A DNA stretch of 13,544 bases, taken from assembly GCA_045639185.1 (NCBI GenBank), contig JAZUCO010000054.1:1-13544 (forward strand), given 5' to 3'. The notes under the pieces are model-generated. The model saw only the letters and a list, made by a program, of their open reading frames with translations. It searched no databases and was not told the origin of the DNA. Of this stretch, positions 6,093 to 13,544 are shown one piece after another; position 1 is the first letter of the stretch; every line of letters starts with the position of its first letter. Both the position numbers and the translations under genes were made by a program. Origin of the DNA: UBA1081 sp045639185. GTDB lineage: Bacteria > Bacillota > Clostridia > Oscillospirales > Acutalibacteraceae.

Positions 6093-7679
6093 TTAACGGT
6101 CAACACCGTCACGGATAGCTTTGAGCTTTTCTTCCATTGCCTTAACTGCGTCAAGATCGCCCTCTGATGCGGCAATTGATGCATCTTTTCTTCTTGCAAG
6201 AAGTTCAGCATACATCATTTCTTTCTTCTTACCGTGGAGGTCATAGAAGAGCATAGGAATGATACCGAATGAACCTGTAAGTGCAGGAATGATTGTGAAC
6301 ATTGCAAACAGATAGAACTTAACCTTATCAGGCTGTTCCTGACCGCTTGTGTAAGCACTCTGGTCGTAGCCCACAAGCTTCTTCAGGAATGTTGTGATAA
6401 CCTGGCTGACAGATGATGAAACCTTTGCTGCAAGACCCTTTGCAACAGATGTCATAGCTTCTGTTCTGTAGCCGTTCTTCCATTCGCAGTAGTCCATTGA
6501 CTCGTTGTAAAGCTCTGTGCCGATAACCTGCATAAGACCGAAGAAACAAGTCCAGATAAGTTCCCAGGATGCCATTATGAAGAACATCGGGAGCTTCTTT
6601 CTGAAAACGCCGCCTTCGTATGTTTTCCAGTTCATGCCGATAACACCGAAAAGGAAAACAAACACGTGAAGGAAGTTTGAAATGTTACGGCTTACAATAT
6701 AAAGGAAACGGCTGGAGAATTTACGTCTGAACCAGGGAACGAATGAGTATGAAACGGGTGACAGCGGTGCTGCGGGAAGACCTGCAACAAGTGTCATTGA
6801 TGCAAAATGCAGAACGTCAATGTAATAGTCCTGCTTGCTGCCCGAAATACCGAAACCTGCAAGGAAATCAGACAATGTCATAAGCAGAACGGGTTTGTTG
6901 TTCACAATAGACTTGAGTGAATCCTTGATGCTGGGAGTGTCAACAGACTGCATAACTCTTTCTTTTGAGTTTGCGAAATACCAGAATGACATACCGCTGG
7001 AGATAAGTGTTGTTGCTGCACCCATACCGACGAATGCGCCCATAAGCTGTTTCTCAACAGTTGAACCTGTTTTGAAAACTCTGTTGTCGATAAGGTCAAG
7101 AAGAATTGTCATGCCGTGTTCGGGAAGCTTTTCACCAAAGAAGCCCGATGCAAAGTTTGCCACGGTGATAAGTCTCGTTCGGTCAACGGGATGCGGCGTT
7201 ATGGTTGCCAGCATACCTGTTCTTGCGATTGATTGGAATGTGCTTACACCTTCTCTGAAAATTTCAAGAGCGATGTAGAAAATGAACTTGCTCACTGACA
7301 TTGCCGGCTGCCCTGCAAAAAGCATAGGCATAAGCCAGTAAAGCAGAGTTGCGATACAACCGGGAATAGCAAGACCCATAAGATACGGTCTGAATTTACC
7401 CCAGCGTGTACGTGTTTTTTCAACAATTGCGGCTGTGAAAACGTCATTCACAATATCCCATACGCTGTTGATGGTTTTTGCAATTGTCTGATAACCGAGG
7501 TCAATCTTAACAATGTTTGTAATGAATCGTGAGGAATATGTATTGATATTAAGGCTCTGTGCCGCATCCCAGAGAACAAAACCCATTGTCTCTTTCTTGC
7601 CTACGTAACGTCTGTTTTCATAAACGTAACCGAGATTAGGGTCGGTAACAGCCTGATTATCAACCTTTTTGCCTGCCAC
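6093..7679 (-). CDS. GPH-family cation:sugar symporter (MFS_2 / MelB-like)
   Basis: A 528-residue membrane transporter of the glycoside-pentoside-hexuronide:cation symporter family, predicted to have about 12 membrane segments. The family signature is clear at 74-101: WDIVND followed by KTRTRWGKFRPYLM. Asp75 and Asp79 match by position the cation-binding aspartates of MelB helix II. The second signature, MDYCEWKNGYRTEAM, is at 395-409, before the loop into the last helices. The C-terminal tail (about 485-528) is charged and helical. The start is GTG at 7679 with AAAGGAGGA upstream at good spacing; no in-frame ATG fits better. It lies 246 bases downstream of the GH110-like gene on the same strand but has its own candidate promoter. 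It probably imports a glycoside trimmed by the neighbouring enzymes; the substrate is inferred only from context. Confidence 0.9.
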   Translation of the reverse strand: MAGKKVDNQAVTDPNLGYVYENRRYVGKKETMGFVLWDAAQSLNINTYSSRFITNIVKIDLGYQTIAKTINSVWDIVNDVFTAAIVEKTRTRWGKFRPYLMGLAIPGCIATLLYWLMPMLFAGQPAMSVSKFIFYIALEIFREGVSTFQSIARTGMLATITPHPVDRTRLITVANFASGFFGEKLPEHGMTILLDLIDNRVFKTGSTVEKQLMGAFVGMGAATTLISSGMSFWYFANSKERVMQSVDTPSIKDSLKSIVNNKPVLLMTLSDFLAGFGISGSKQDYYIDVLHFASMTLVAGLPAAPLSPVSYSFVPWFRRKFSSRFLYIVSRNISNFLHVFVFLFGVIGMNWKTYEGGVFRKKLPMFFIMASWELIWTCFFGLMQVIGTELYNESMDYCEWKNGYRTEAMTSVAKGLAAKVSSSVSQVITTFLKKLVGYDQSAYTSGQEQPDKVKFYLFAMFTIIPALTGSFGIIPMLFYDLHGKKKEMMYAELLARRKDASIAASEGDLDAVKAMEEKLKAIRDGVDR

Positions 7680-7710
7680 AACATCTCCTCCTTTTTTATA
7701 ATATAAACTG

Positions 7711-7739
7711 ATGATATCATATCATTTCTGTTTTTGCAA
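7711..7739 (-). promoter_or_regulatory. Candidate promoter with palindrome for the symporter gene
   Basis: On the minus strand TTGCAA (7739-7734) and TATCAT (7716-7711) are 17 bases apart, and the start codon is about 30 bases further on. The -10 box lies inside the perfect palindrome ATGATATCAT (7711-7720), where a repressor could bind; that role is a guess. A TATATT-rich stretch nearer the gene is an alternative -10. Confidence 0.45.
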
Positions 7740-7795
7740 GAGTGTAACAAAAATTATCATAAATCAAATGCACAATAAATAATTTGCACAGTCTC

Positions 7796-7916
7796 TGTAG
7801 GGAATGATGCCTACATCGTTCCGATTGCGTAATGCAATGGAGCAATAACGGCGAAGCCGTTCAATTGTTGTTTTTATAATGTTGCAGAACATCGTTCCGC
7901 AATGTCTGATGCCCGT
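7796..7916 (-). repeat. Mosaic hairpin repeat, copy 3 (long form, truncated)
   Basis: Read on the minus strand this matches copy 1 through GCATCAGAC, CGGAACGATGT, a small hairpin, ATTGCTCCATTGCATT and CGCAATCGGAACGATGT, and ends TCATTCCCTACA. It lacks the left hairpin of the other copies and begins just after the stop of the GH110-like gene, so it seems truncated at that side. Its middle hairpin is AACGGC/GCCGTT (7847-7852 with 7856-7861), while copy 1 has AACGGTG/CACCGTT: the bases differ and the pairing is kept. It fills much of the 246-base space before the symporter gene; the rest (7740-7795) is AT-rich and holds nothing I recognise. Confidence 0.8.
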
Positions 7917-7925
7917 GCTGCACCA

Positions 7926-9536
7926 TTACTGCTCTTTCACATTCGCCACGCGGATATGCACATCATACGGTGCGTCGAAGGTGTTGTTTCGCATTACTAC
8001 ATTTTCTATGTATTCAAACCAAAAAGAATGTCTGTCATATGTCGGATTCAGGAATGTGTTGTTTTCGATAATGAGATTTCCGTGGACAAACTGCTCTGAG
8101 TTTTCGTCCATAACTTTTGGTGTGCATCTTATGACGGGTGCTGTTTCATACATCTTGGCATATTCACAGCCGTCAACAGTATTGTTTCTGAAAATGATGT
8201 TTTTTGTGTAACCTGATTCAAACCAGAAATTGCAATCGTCTTCAATAAGAAGCGCAGGACCCCAGAGATTGCGGAAATGATTGTTTTCTATAATTATTTC
8301 TCCTCTTGTGGTGCAGAGAATACCTCTGCCCGATGTGGGACCGAAGCTGCAGTCTGAAACATAAAGGTCAGGAGTGTAAGTGGCATTTTCAACCACATCT
8401 TTGTCTGTTTCAATCGGCGGCAATTCTCTGTCAAGCCACAGTTTTATGTCTGTATCATTGATTTTTTCAAAATCCGTTACTTTTGTTTCAGCATAGGGGA
8501 TAAGTGTGTTCCATTTTATGAATTCGAGTGTGTCACCCTTGTCAAAAGCCTGAAAACCCCAGCTTTCGGGATGCATAAAACGGACAATTATGCTTTTTTC
8601 TTCTGTATCTGTTTCAACAATTCTCAGATGTGTGCCGTGGACATTTATGTAGTCATCGTGAGCACCCTGAGCCTTGCAGTTTTTAACAACAAGCTTTCCC
8701 TTGCAGCCTGAAAACTGAAAAAAGTCTGCCGTACTTGCCGTTGTTCTGCCCTCTTTTGGAGTAAAATCGCAATTTTCAAAACGGACACCGTCGCAGAATT
8801 GGGAAACCATACCGAGACCGTGCATAAATTTTACTCTCAGATTCAGGAATTCAAGATTCTTACATCTGTTGAAAAGGCTTCCCGTCTGGTCACGGACAAT
8901 GCTTCTTGTCTGCACGATACAGCCCTCGGTAAGAGGTGCATCTTTGTTCACAAGAGTTCCTCTGAGAGTGTGTTCGTCAAGCTGTTCAAGAGTCTCAAAG
9001 GCAAGGTGATTTCTGTTGAAGTCCTTGCTTTTTTCTGTCACGGGGTCAAAAAGTTTCACATATCTGCCCTGACGTGTGTGATAGCTTTCCCAATAGGGCA
9101 CACCGTCTGCATTATTTTCCCCATTCCACACAATTTCGTTATTTTCGGTATGAAAAAGGCACTCATCGTTGATTTTTATTACGATATTTCCGTTATTGTT
9201 TGAAACAATACGGAATTCCGTCATTGTGGGACAGGCATAATCAATAGTGAGATTTTTCACGGTTATGTTTTCGCATCTGTCAAAGAGAAGCGGAGTCATT
9301 TTGCCGTGAATCATAATAACGGCACCGTTGCCGTCAATTGTTATATTCTTTTTGTCTTTAAGGAAAATTGCAGAATATCTTGTGCCATCGGGATTTTCGT
9401 GTTTTTTTGCAGTATTGGAGCAGAAATAACCGTCTTTCGTGAAAGAATCGTCCTGACGCACGTGGTAAATTCTGTTTTCGAGCACAATATTCTGACCGTC
9501 TTTTATGTCTGTAAAAAGTCTGCTGAGTCCGTTCAT
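7926..9536 (-). CDS. GH110-like alpha-1,3-galactosidase (beta-helix protein)
   Basis: A 536-residue right-handed parallel beta-helix protein resembling glycoside hydrolase family 110, whose members remove terminal alpha-1,3-galactose from blood group B or linear alpha-Gal glycans. Typical features are the early DGNGAVIMIHGKMTPLLF strand, NITVKNLTIDYACP, FMHGLGMVSQFCDGVRFENC, and TADFFQFSGCKGKLVVKNC followed by GAHDDYINVHGTH. The adjacent Asp pair (294-295 from this start) sits where family members keep acidic catalytic residues. NN-rich strand repeats (ENNHF, RNNTV, ENNTF, RNNTF) continue the helix to the end. No signal peptide is visible, unlike many secreted members. The ATG at 9536 is preferred because GGTGA lies 8 bases upstream; an in-frame GTG at 9545 would add three residues. 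It is divergent from the GH2 gene. A different alpha-galactoside specificity remains possible. Confidence 0.8.
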   Translation of the reverse strand: MNGLSRLFTDIKDGQNIVLENRIYHVRQDDSFTKDGYFCSNTAKKHENPDGTRYSAIFLKDKKNITIDGNGAVIMIHGKMTPLLFDRCENITVKNLTIDYACPTMTEFRIVSNNNGNIVIKINDECLFHTENNEIVWNGENNADGVPYWESYHTRQGRYVKLFDPVTEKSKDFNRNHLAFETLEQLDEHTLRGTLVNKDAPLTEGCIVQTRSIVRDQTGSLFNRCKNLEFLNLRVKFMHGLGMVSQFCDGVRFENCDFTPKEGRTTASTADFFQFSGCKGKLVVKNCKAQGAHDDYINVHGTHLRIVETDTEEKSIIVRFMHPESWGFQAFDKGDTLEFIKWNTLIPYAETKVTDFEKINDTDIKLWLDRELPPIETDKDVVENATYTPDLYVSDCSFGPTSGRGILCTTRGEIIIENNHFRNLWGPALLIEDDCNFWFESGYTKNIIFRNNTVDGCEYAKMYETAPVIRCTPKVMDENSEQFVHGNLIIENNTFLNPTYDRHSFWFEYIENVVMRNNTFDAPYDVHIRVANVKEQ

Positions 9537-9553
9537 TTTTATCACCGTTTTCC

Positions 9554-9582
9554 ATTATACTTTATGAATTATCAAAATACAA
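9554..9582 (-). promoter_or_regulatory. Promoter of the GH110-like gene
   Basis: On the minus strand a perfect TATAAT (9559-9554) has TTGTAT (9582-9577) 17 bases upstream. The -35 match is weak. The start codon at 9536 is 17 bases past the -10 box, giving a very short leader. Confidence 0.55.
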
Positions 9583-9590
9583 GATTTTTG

Positions 9591-9619
9591 TTGACACTAT
9601 AATTATTATAATATATACT
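9591..9619 (+). promoter_or_regulatory. Sigma-A promoter of the GH2/EIIC-like operon
   Basis: A perfect TTGACA (9591-9596) and TATACT (9614-9619) are 17 bases apart, one mismatch from consensus overall. The leader would be about 20 bases. The -35 box is only 8 bases from the -35 box of the opposite-strand promoter, so both polymerase sites are close and could be regulated together. Confidence 0.85.
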
Positions 9620-9646
9620 AAAAGAAAAATAGTGAGGGGTGTTTTT

Positions 9647-11938
9647 ATGGGCAATTTATATAATCTGAACAGCGATTGGAAGTTTTTCCCCGGTGATGAG
9701 CCGAATGCCGATTATATGGGTTTTGACGACAGCGAATGGCAGAATGTGACCATTCCTCACGACTGGTCTGTTGAATATCCCTTTGACAAATCAAATGCCA
9801 GCGGTACGGGTTATCTGCCCGGAGGCACAGCCTGGTACAGAAAACATTTCACATTACCTGATGATATAAACGGCAAAAGAGTCCGCATAACCTTTGGCGG
9901 AGTCTACAAACACTCAAGAGTTTTTATAAACAGCAATCACCTTGGCGGCAGAGCATACGGCTATTCAACATTCACCTTTGACATAAGCGATTTCGTAAGA
10001 GCAGGTGAAAATGTGTTGTCTGTCCGTGTGGAGCATGAACAGGTTGCAGATTCAAGATGGTTTACGGGAAGCGGTATTTACAGAGATGTGACTCTCGAAA
10101 TCTCAGATATGAACTGTTTCGCAAAAGACGGTGTGTTTGTCACAACAGAAAAAATTGACGGTGAAAATGCAGTTATCCGTGTGCAGTACGAAACAATCGG
10201 CTGTGATGAAGCTGAATTTGTTGTTGAAGATGCAGAGGGCAGAACAGTAGTCTTCAGGGGAGAAGAAAGTGAAAAAGGTGAAGTTGAACTGACCGTGCCC
10301 TCGGCAAAACTCTGGAGTCCCGATTCACCCTATATGTACACTCTCAGATGTCACGCATTCGTTGAGTGCAGAATAACAGATGTTATCCGTATACCTTTCG
10401 GAATCAGAACAATCCGTTTTGATGCGGATGAGGGATTTTTCCTGAATGGTGAAAATATGAAGATAAAAGGCGTTTGTGTGCATCACGATGCAGGTGCACT
10501 CGGTGCCGCAGTACCTCCCGTAGTGTGGGAGAGAAGACTCAGAAAATTCAAAGAGTCAGGCTGTAATGCAATAAGAACAGCCCACAATCCGCCCTCATCA
10601 GATTTGCTTGACCTTTGCGACAGACTCGGTTTTCTTGTTATGGATGAAGCATTCGATGAGTGGGAGGGCGCAAAGAATAAATGGTGGCAGGGTCACAATG
10701 TGTATCCGCCCAAACGCTTCGGCTATGCAGAGGATTTTCCGCTGTGGCACAAGGCAGACCTTGAGGCGATGATTCTTCGTGACAGAAATCATCCGAGCAT
10801 CATAATGTGGTCAATCGGCAATGAAATTGACTATCCCAATGACCCGTATGTGACACCGTTGTTCAAGGAAGTCCTCGGCAATAACGACAACGGCAAACCT
10901 GCAAAAGAAAGGCAGTATGACGACAAAAAACCTGATGCAAAGAGGCTCACAACCGTCGCAAAAAGGCTTGTTGAAATTGCCCACGGTGTTGACACTTCAC
11001 GCCCCGTGCTCTCCGCAATGTCTTTCCCCGAGCTTTCAACACGCACGGGCTTTGCAGATACACTTGATATTTCAGGTTATAACTACCGTGAAAATCTTTA
11101 TGAAGAAGATCATAAACGTTTCCCCGACAGAGTGATTTTCGGCAGCGAAAACGGTCACGGCTGCAAAGAATGGTATGCGGTAAGGGATAATGATTACATA
11201 TGCGGTCAGTTTCTCTGGACGGGTATTGATTTCCTCGGTGAATGCGTTGGCTGGCCCGTGAGAATTTCTCAGGCAGGTATGCTTGACCTCTGCGGTTTCC
11301 CAAAACCTCTTTTCTACCGCAGAAAAGCCCTCTGGACAGAAACCCCCTTTGTTAAAATTGCAGTTTCAAAGGGTGAAAAAGAGAAAACAGGCGTCTGGAC
11401 AGACACTTTTGTTTACAGCGGTGAGCAGGGTGAAAAAATTCAGGTTCATTGCTACACAAACGAAAAAGAAGCTGAGCTTTTCTTAAACGGCACATCACTC
11501 GGAGTCAGAGAAATGAAAGATGAAAACGAAATGTGCATAAGCTGGGAGATTCCGTTTGAAGCAGGTGAGCTTTATGTGAAGACTCCCTTTGCGGAAGACA
11601 GACTCATAACTCCATTAAAGGCAGAGAAAATAGAGTTTTCACCTTATGACAACGAGTCAGACATTCTTCAGCTTGAAATCAGACTGCTTGACAAAAACTC
11701 AAATGTTGCCTCAACCGATGACAGAGAGCTTCACTTCGAAATTGACGGTGACGCAGAAATTCTCGGCATTGAAAACGGCAGACCCGATGACCTCACGGGG
11801 TATTTTGAAAAATTCAGAAATACATTCAGAGGACAGATGATTGTTTATATCAGACGCAGAGGAAACTTCCGTCTTGAAATAAAGGCAGATGATTTTTCTG
11901 CAACTTACGAAGAGAAAGGAAACGGAAAGAATGGTTAA
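9647..11938 (+). CDS. GH2 family beta-galactosidase-type glycosidase
   Basis: A 763-residue glycoside hydrolase family 2 enzyme, a retaining exo-beta-glycosidase. The N-terminal jelly-roll (about 1-155) has IPHDWSVE and GTAWYRKHF; an Ig-like domain follows, then the TIM barrel from about 260. SGCNAIRTAHNPPSSDLLDLC is at about 304-324, the acid/base is Glu393 in IGNEIDYP, and the nucleophile is probably Glu501 in FGSENGHG. A C-terminal beta domain with AELFLNGTSLG (609-619) is typical of beta-galactosidases. Beta-galactosidase is the most likely activity, with beta-glucuronidase or related activities possible. No signal peptide is visible. ATG at 9647 is chosen because GAGGGG lies just upstream; the in-frame GTG at 9632 would put the ribosome site inside the gene. 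Its last codons overlap the next gene by eight bases, so the two are probably translated together. Confidence 0.92.
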   Translation: MGNLYNLNSDWKFFPGDEPNADYMGFDDSEWQNVTIPHDWSVEYPFDKSNASGTGYLPGGTAWYRKHFTLPDDINGKRVRITFGGVYKHSRVFINSNHLGGRAYGYSTFTFDISDFVRAGENVLSVRVEHEQVADSRWFTGSGIYRDVTLEISDMNCFAKDGVFVTTEKIDGENAVIRVQYETIGCDEAEFVVEDAEGRTVVFRGEESEKGEVELTVPSAKLWSPDSPYMYTLRCHAFVECRITDVIRIPFGIRTIRFDADEGFFLNGENMKIKGVCVHHDAGALGAAVPPVVWERRLRKFKESGCNAIRTAHNPPSSDLLDLCDRLGFLVMDEAFDEWEGAKNKWWQGHNVYPPKRFGYAEDFPLWHKADLEAMILRDRNHPSIIMWSIGNEIDYPNDPYVTPLFKEVLGNNDNGKPAKERQYDDKKPDAKRLTTVAKRLVEIAHGVDTSRPVLSAMSFPELSTRTGFADTLDISGYNYRENLYEEDHKRFPDRVIFGSENGHGCKEWYAVRDNDYICGQFLWTGIDFLGECVGWPVRISQAGMLDLCGFPKPLFYRRKALWTETPFVKIAVSKGEKEKTGVWTDTFVYSGEQGEKIQVHCYTNEKEAELFLNGTSLGVREMKDENEMCISWEIPFEAGELYVKTPFAEDRLITPLKAEKIEFSPYDNESDILQLEIRLLDKNSNVASTDDRELHFEIDGDAEILGIENGRPDDLTGYFEKFRNTFRGQMIVYIRRRGNFRLEIKADDFSATYEEKGNGKNG

Positions 11939-13388
11939 AAAACTGTATCTTGACACAAAAGACAAAATTTACAGAGCAACGTCGATAATGTTTATCGTAC
12001 AGCTCTTCGGTGCACTCGGAGCAGGTTTCTTCTTTGTTATTCAGAATCTGTTTCAGTCATATCATATGCTCGGCGCAACGGGTGCCTCAACAGAGCCTAC
12101 ACTCTGGCTTATACTTTTCTGGGCAACAGACTTCTTCTTTGTTGCTCTTGCGGTAATTGTTTCTTATCTCATTGCAGGACTTCCCGGCATAGCTCCTTCA
12201 CTTGCTTTGTCAGTTTACTTCTGCCACTTCACAACTGCTTCAGAGAGTGCAGAGGGAATGTACAAAATGTTCTTTGCAACTCCCGCAAATTATGCCGATG
12301 CAACATCAATCGGTTATATGGGATACCTCATTATGGCGGTTATGCTCGCACTTCTCATAAAACTCCTTTATGCAGGCTGGGACGCAGCTAAAATCTCCAT
12401 CGGCAAAGGCATTGACAATCTTCTCGCAAAACTCAGAAAGAAGATAAAGGCAATTCCCGAAGCAATCAAGGGACTCGAAATCATCGAGGGCGTTGACCTT
12501 ATCGTGCTTGTACTCATTATCCCCGTTGCTTCCTGCGCACTTACATACATACTCATCAGATACGGCATAGAGATTCCTTTCGGTGCTCTTGCAAAGACTC
12601 TCGGTGAATCACTCACTTCACTTGCAGATAGCAATGTTATCCTTGCGGCTCTTGTTATGGGACTTATGGTCGGTTTTGACCTTATCGGACCCGTTTCTCT
12701 CGCTGCATTTTCAGTTGCAACTGCATCATTCCTTGCAACAGGCAACGCACAGCTTGTGACAATCTACTCAGTATGCTTCATTACAGTAGGCTGGACAGCA
12801 TTTTTCGGAATGCTCTGCTGCAAGATTTTCAAAAAGGGCGGCAAAACAAATACAGACGATTTCAACTTTGCAACAACAGGCCCCATCAATGCATTCTTCG
12901 AAAACATCAAGCTTACCGTTGCACCATCAATGCCTCTTGCAATGAGAAGTCCGTTCACAATGATTCCCGGACTTATGGCAGGCTCAGCAGTGGGCGGTGT
13001 GCTTACAGCTCTTTTCGGCATTGTCAATACAGCATATACAGACGGCTCTTTCCCCCGTTACGGCACAGAGAATTTCACATACGGAGCTGTCAATTATACA
13101 TATGCAGAGCTGTTTGAGCAGGGTGAAATCTTTATGAGTTTCACACTTCCTCTCCGCTCAGGCGATTTCCTTACATGCCGACTTCCTCTTGCGGCAATAA
13201 TTCTCGTCAGCGCATTCGTAGGCGGACTTGTTGTTATGCTTCTCAGAGAAGCCGAATACAAAATCCTCTCAAAGCACGATTGCTACTATGTACCCGAAGG
13301 CGATATCGTCCTTGAAATGAGAGCCCTCGGCAAAAAGCTCAGAGAAGGACTTTGCGCAAAGAAAGAAAATTGCGAAGAAAAACAATAA
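11931..13388 (+). CDS. Fructose-type PTS EIIC-like membrane protein
   Basis: A 485-residue membrane protein with about ten hydrophobic segments that resembles the EIIC domain of fructose-type phosphotransferase permeases. Matching stretches are AVIVSYLIAGLPGIAPS at 74-90 (family AYSIADRPGIAPG), GLMVGFDLIGPVSLAAF at 244-260 (family AMMAFDMGGPVNKAA) and MIPGLMAGSAVGGVLTALFG at 344-363 (family VIPSIMVGSAVAGALSMLFG). The family TEGAIPF motif reads TVAPSMP (329-335), so its glutamate appears to be alanine. A charged segment at 160-186 interrupts the fold. No EIIA or EIIB domain is fused to it or encoded in the window. The start at 11931 has AAAGGAAA upstream and overlaps the GH2 stop, showing an operon. 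It is probably a transporter for a sugar linked to GH2, by phosphotransfer or by another mechanism. Confidence 0.7.
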   Translation: MVKKLYLDTKDKIYRATSIMFIVQLFGALGAGFFFVIQNLFQSYHMLGATGASTEPTLWLILFWATDFFFVALAVIVSYLIAGLPGIAPSLALSVYFCHFTTASESAEGMYKMFFATPANYADATSIGYMGYLIMAVMLALLIKLLYAGWDAAKISIGKGIDNLLAKLRKKIKAIPEAIKGLEIIEGVDLIVLVLIIPVASCALTYILIRYGIEIPFGALAKTLGESLTSLADSNVILAALVMGLMVGFDLIGPVSLAAFSVATASFLATGNAQLVTIYSVCFITVGWTAFFGMLCCKIFKKGGKTNTDDFNFATTGPINAFFENIKLTVAPSMPLAMRSPFTMIPGLMAGSAVGGVLTALFGIVNTAYTDGSFPRYGTENFTYGAVNYTYAELFEQGEIFMSFTLPLRSGDFLTCRLPLAAIILVSAFVGGLVVMLLREAEYKILSKHDCYYVPEGDIVLEMRALGKKLREGLCAKKENCEEKQ

Positions 13389-13429
13389 TTTAGCGGATGT
13401 TTGTACAATGAATTGATTTGCACAATCCT

Positions 13430-13507
13430 TGTAGGGACCGATCCCCTGATCGGTCCGTCCGAGCTGACATCAGACTTTACGGAACGATGTGGGCATCGTT
13501 CCCTACA
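13430..13507 (+). repeat. Mosaic hairpin repeat, copy 2 (short form)
   Basis: The most compact copy, with TGTAGGGACCGAT at the left and ATCGTTCCCTACA at the right as near-perfect inverted ends. It has two perfect 9-base-pair hairpins: 13435-13443 with 13448-13456, and 13481-13489 with 13494-13502, both with 4-base loops. It starts 42 bases after the EIIC-like stop. ATTTGCACA before it also occurs before the copy at 7796, so the flank may belong to the unit. No T tract follows, so it is not a standard terminator. The last 37 bases of the window hold nothing I can name. Confidence 0.85.
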
Positions 13508-13544
13508 CTGACGATATAAACAGGTTTAATTATAAAATGGGTTA

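Overview
The window reads as chromosomal DNA of a gut-type Bacillota, class Clostridia, probably from the Ruminococcus/Oscillospiraceae side. This is an inference from strong AGGAGG-type ribosome sites, sigma-A-like promoters, low-to-moderate G+C, stand-alone glycosidases paired with a GPH symporter, and hairpin-rich dispersed intergenic repeats. No species can be named from the sequence alone.

Layout. Positions 1-621 are the 3' end of guaA (GMP synthase), closed by a clear intrinsic terminator. Next is a strikingly AT-rich block (about 620-2230) with a membrane acyltransferase-3 gene, a second strong terminator, and a 24-codon ORF with a near-perfect Shine-Dalgarno. A radical SAM/SPASM-like gene follows, with its own strong promoter. 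From 3062 the intergenic spaces are filled with copies of a mosaic hairpin repeat, and the genes concern carbohydrates: a GH38 alpha-mannosidase (+), a GPH-type cation:sugar symporter (-), a GH110-like alpha-1,3-galactosidase (-), and, diverging from it, a GH2 beta-galactosidase-type enzyme (+). The GH2 gene overlaps by 8 bases a gene for a membrane protein resembling a fructose-type PTS EIIC.

How the genes may work together (inference). None of the three glycosidases has a visible signal peptide, and two transporter-like proteins lie among them. This suggests uptake of short glycans followed by cytoplasmic trimming: GH110 removes terminal alpha-galactose, GH2 the beta-linked sugar beneath, and GH38 alpha-mannosides. 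That combination fits host-type glycans better than plant galactomannan, but no substrate is proven. The divergent GH110 and GH2 genes share a 110-base promoter region and may be co-regulated; no regulator gene lies in the window.

The best leads are: (i) the EIIC-like protein, which appears to lack the glutamate of the family's TEGAIPF motif and has no EIIA or EIIB here; (ii) the repeat family, in short and long forms with TGTAGGGA/TCCCTACA ends and base changes that keep a hairpin paired; (iii) a roughly 100-base nested structure ending in a T tract at 5921-6031; (iv) the tiny ORF in front of the radical SAM gene. No RNA genes, CRISPR arrays or intact transposases were seen.
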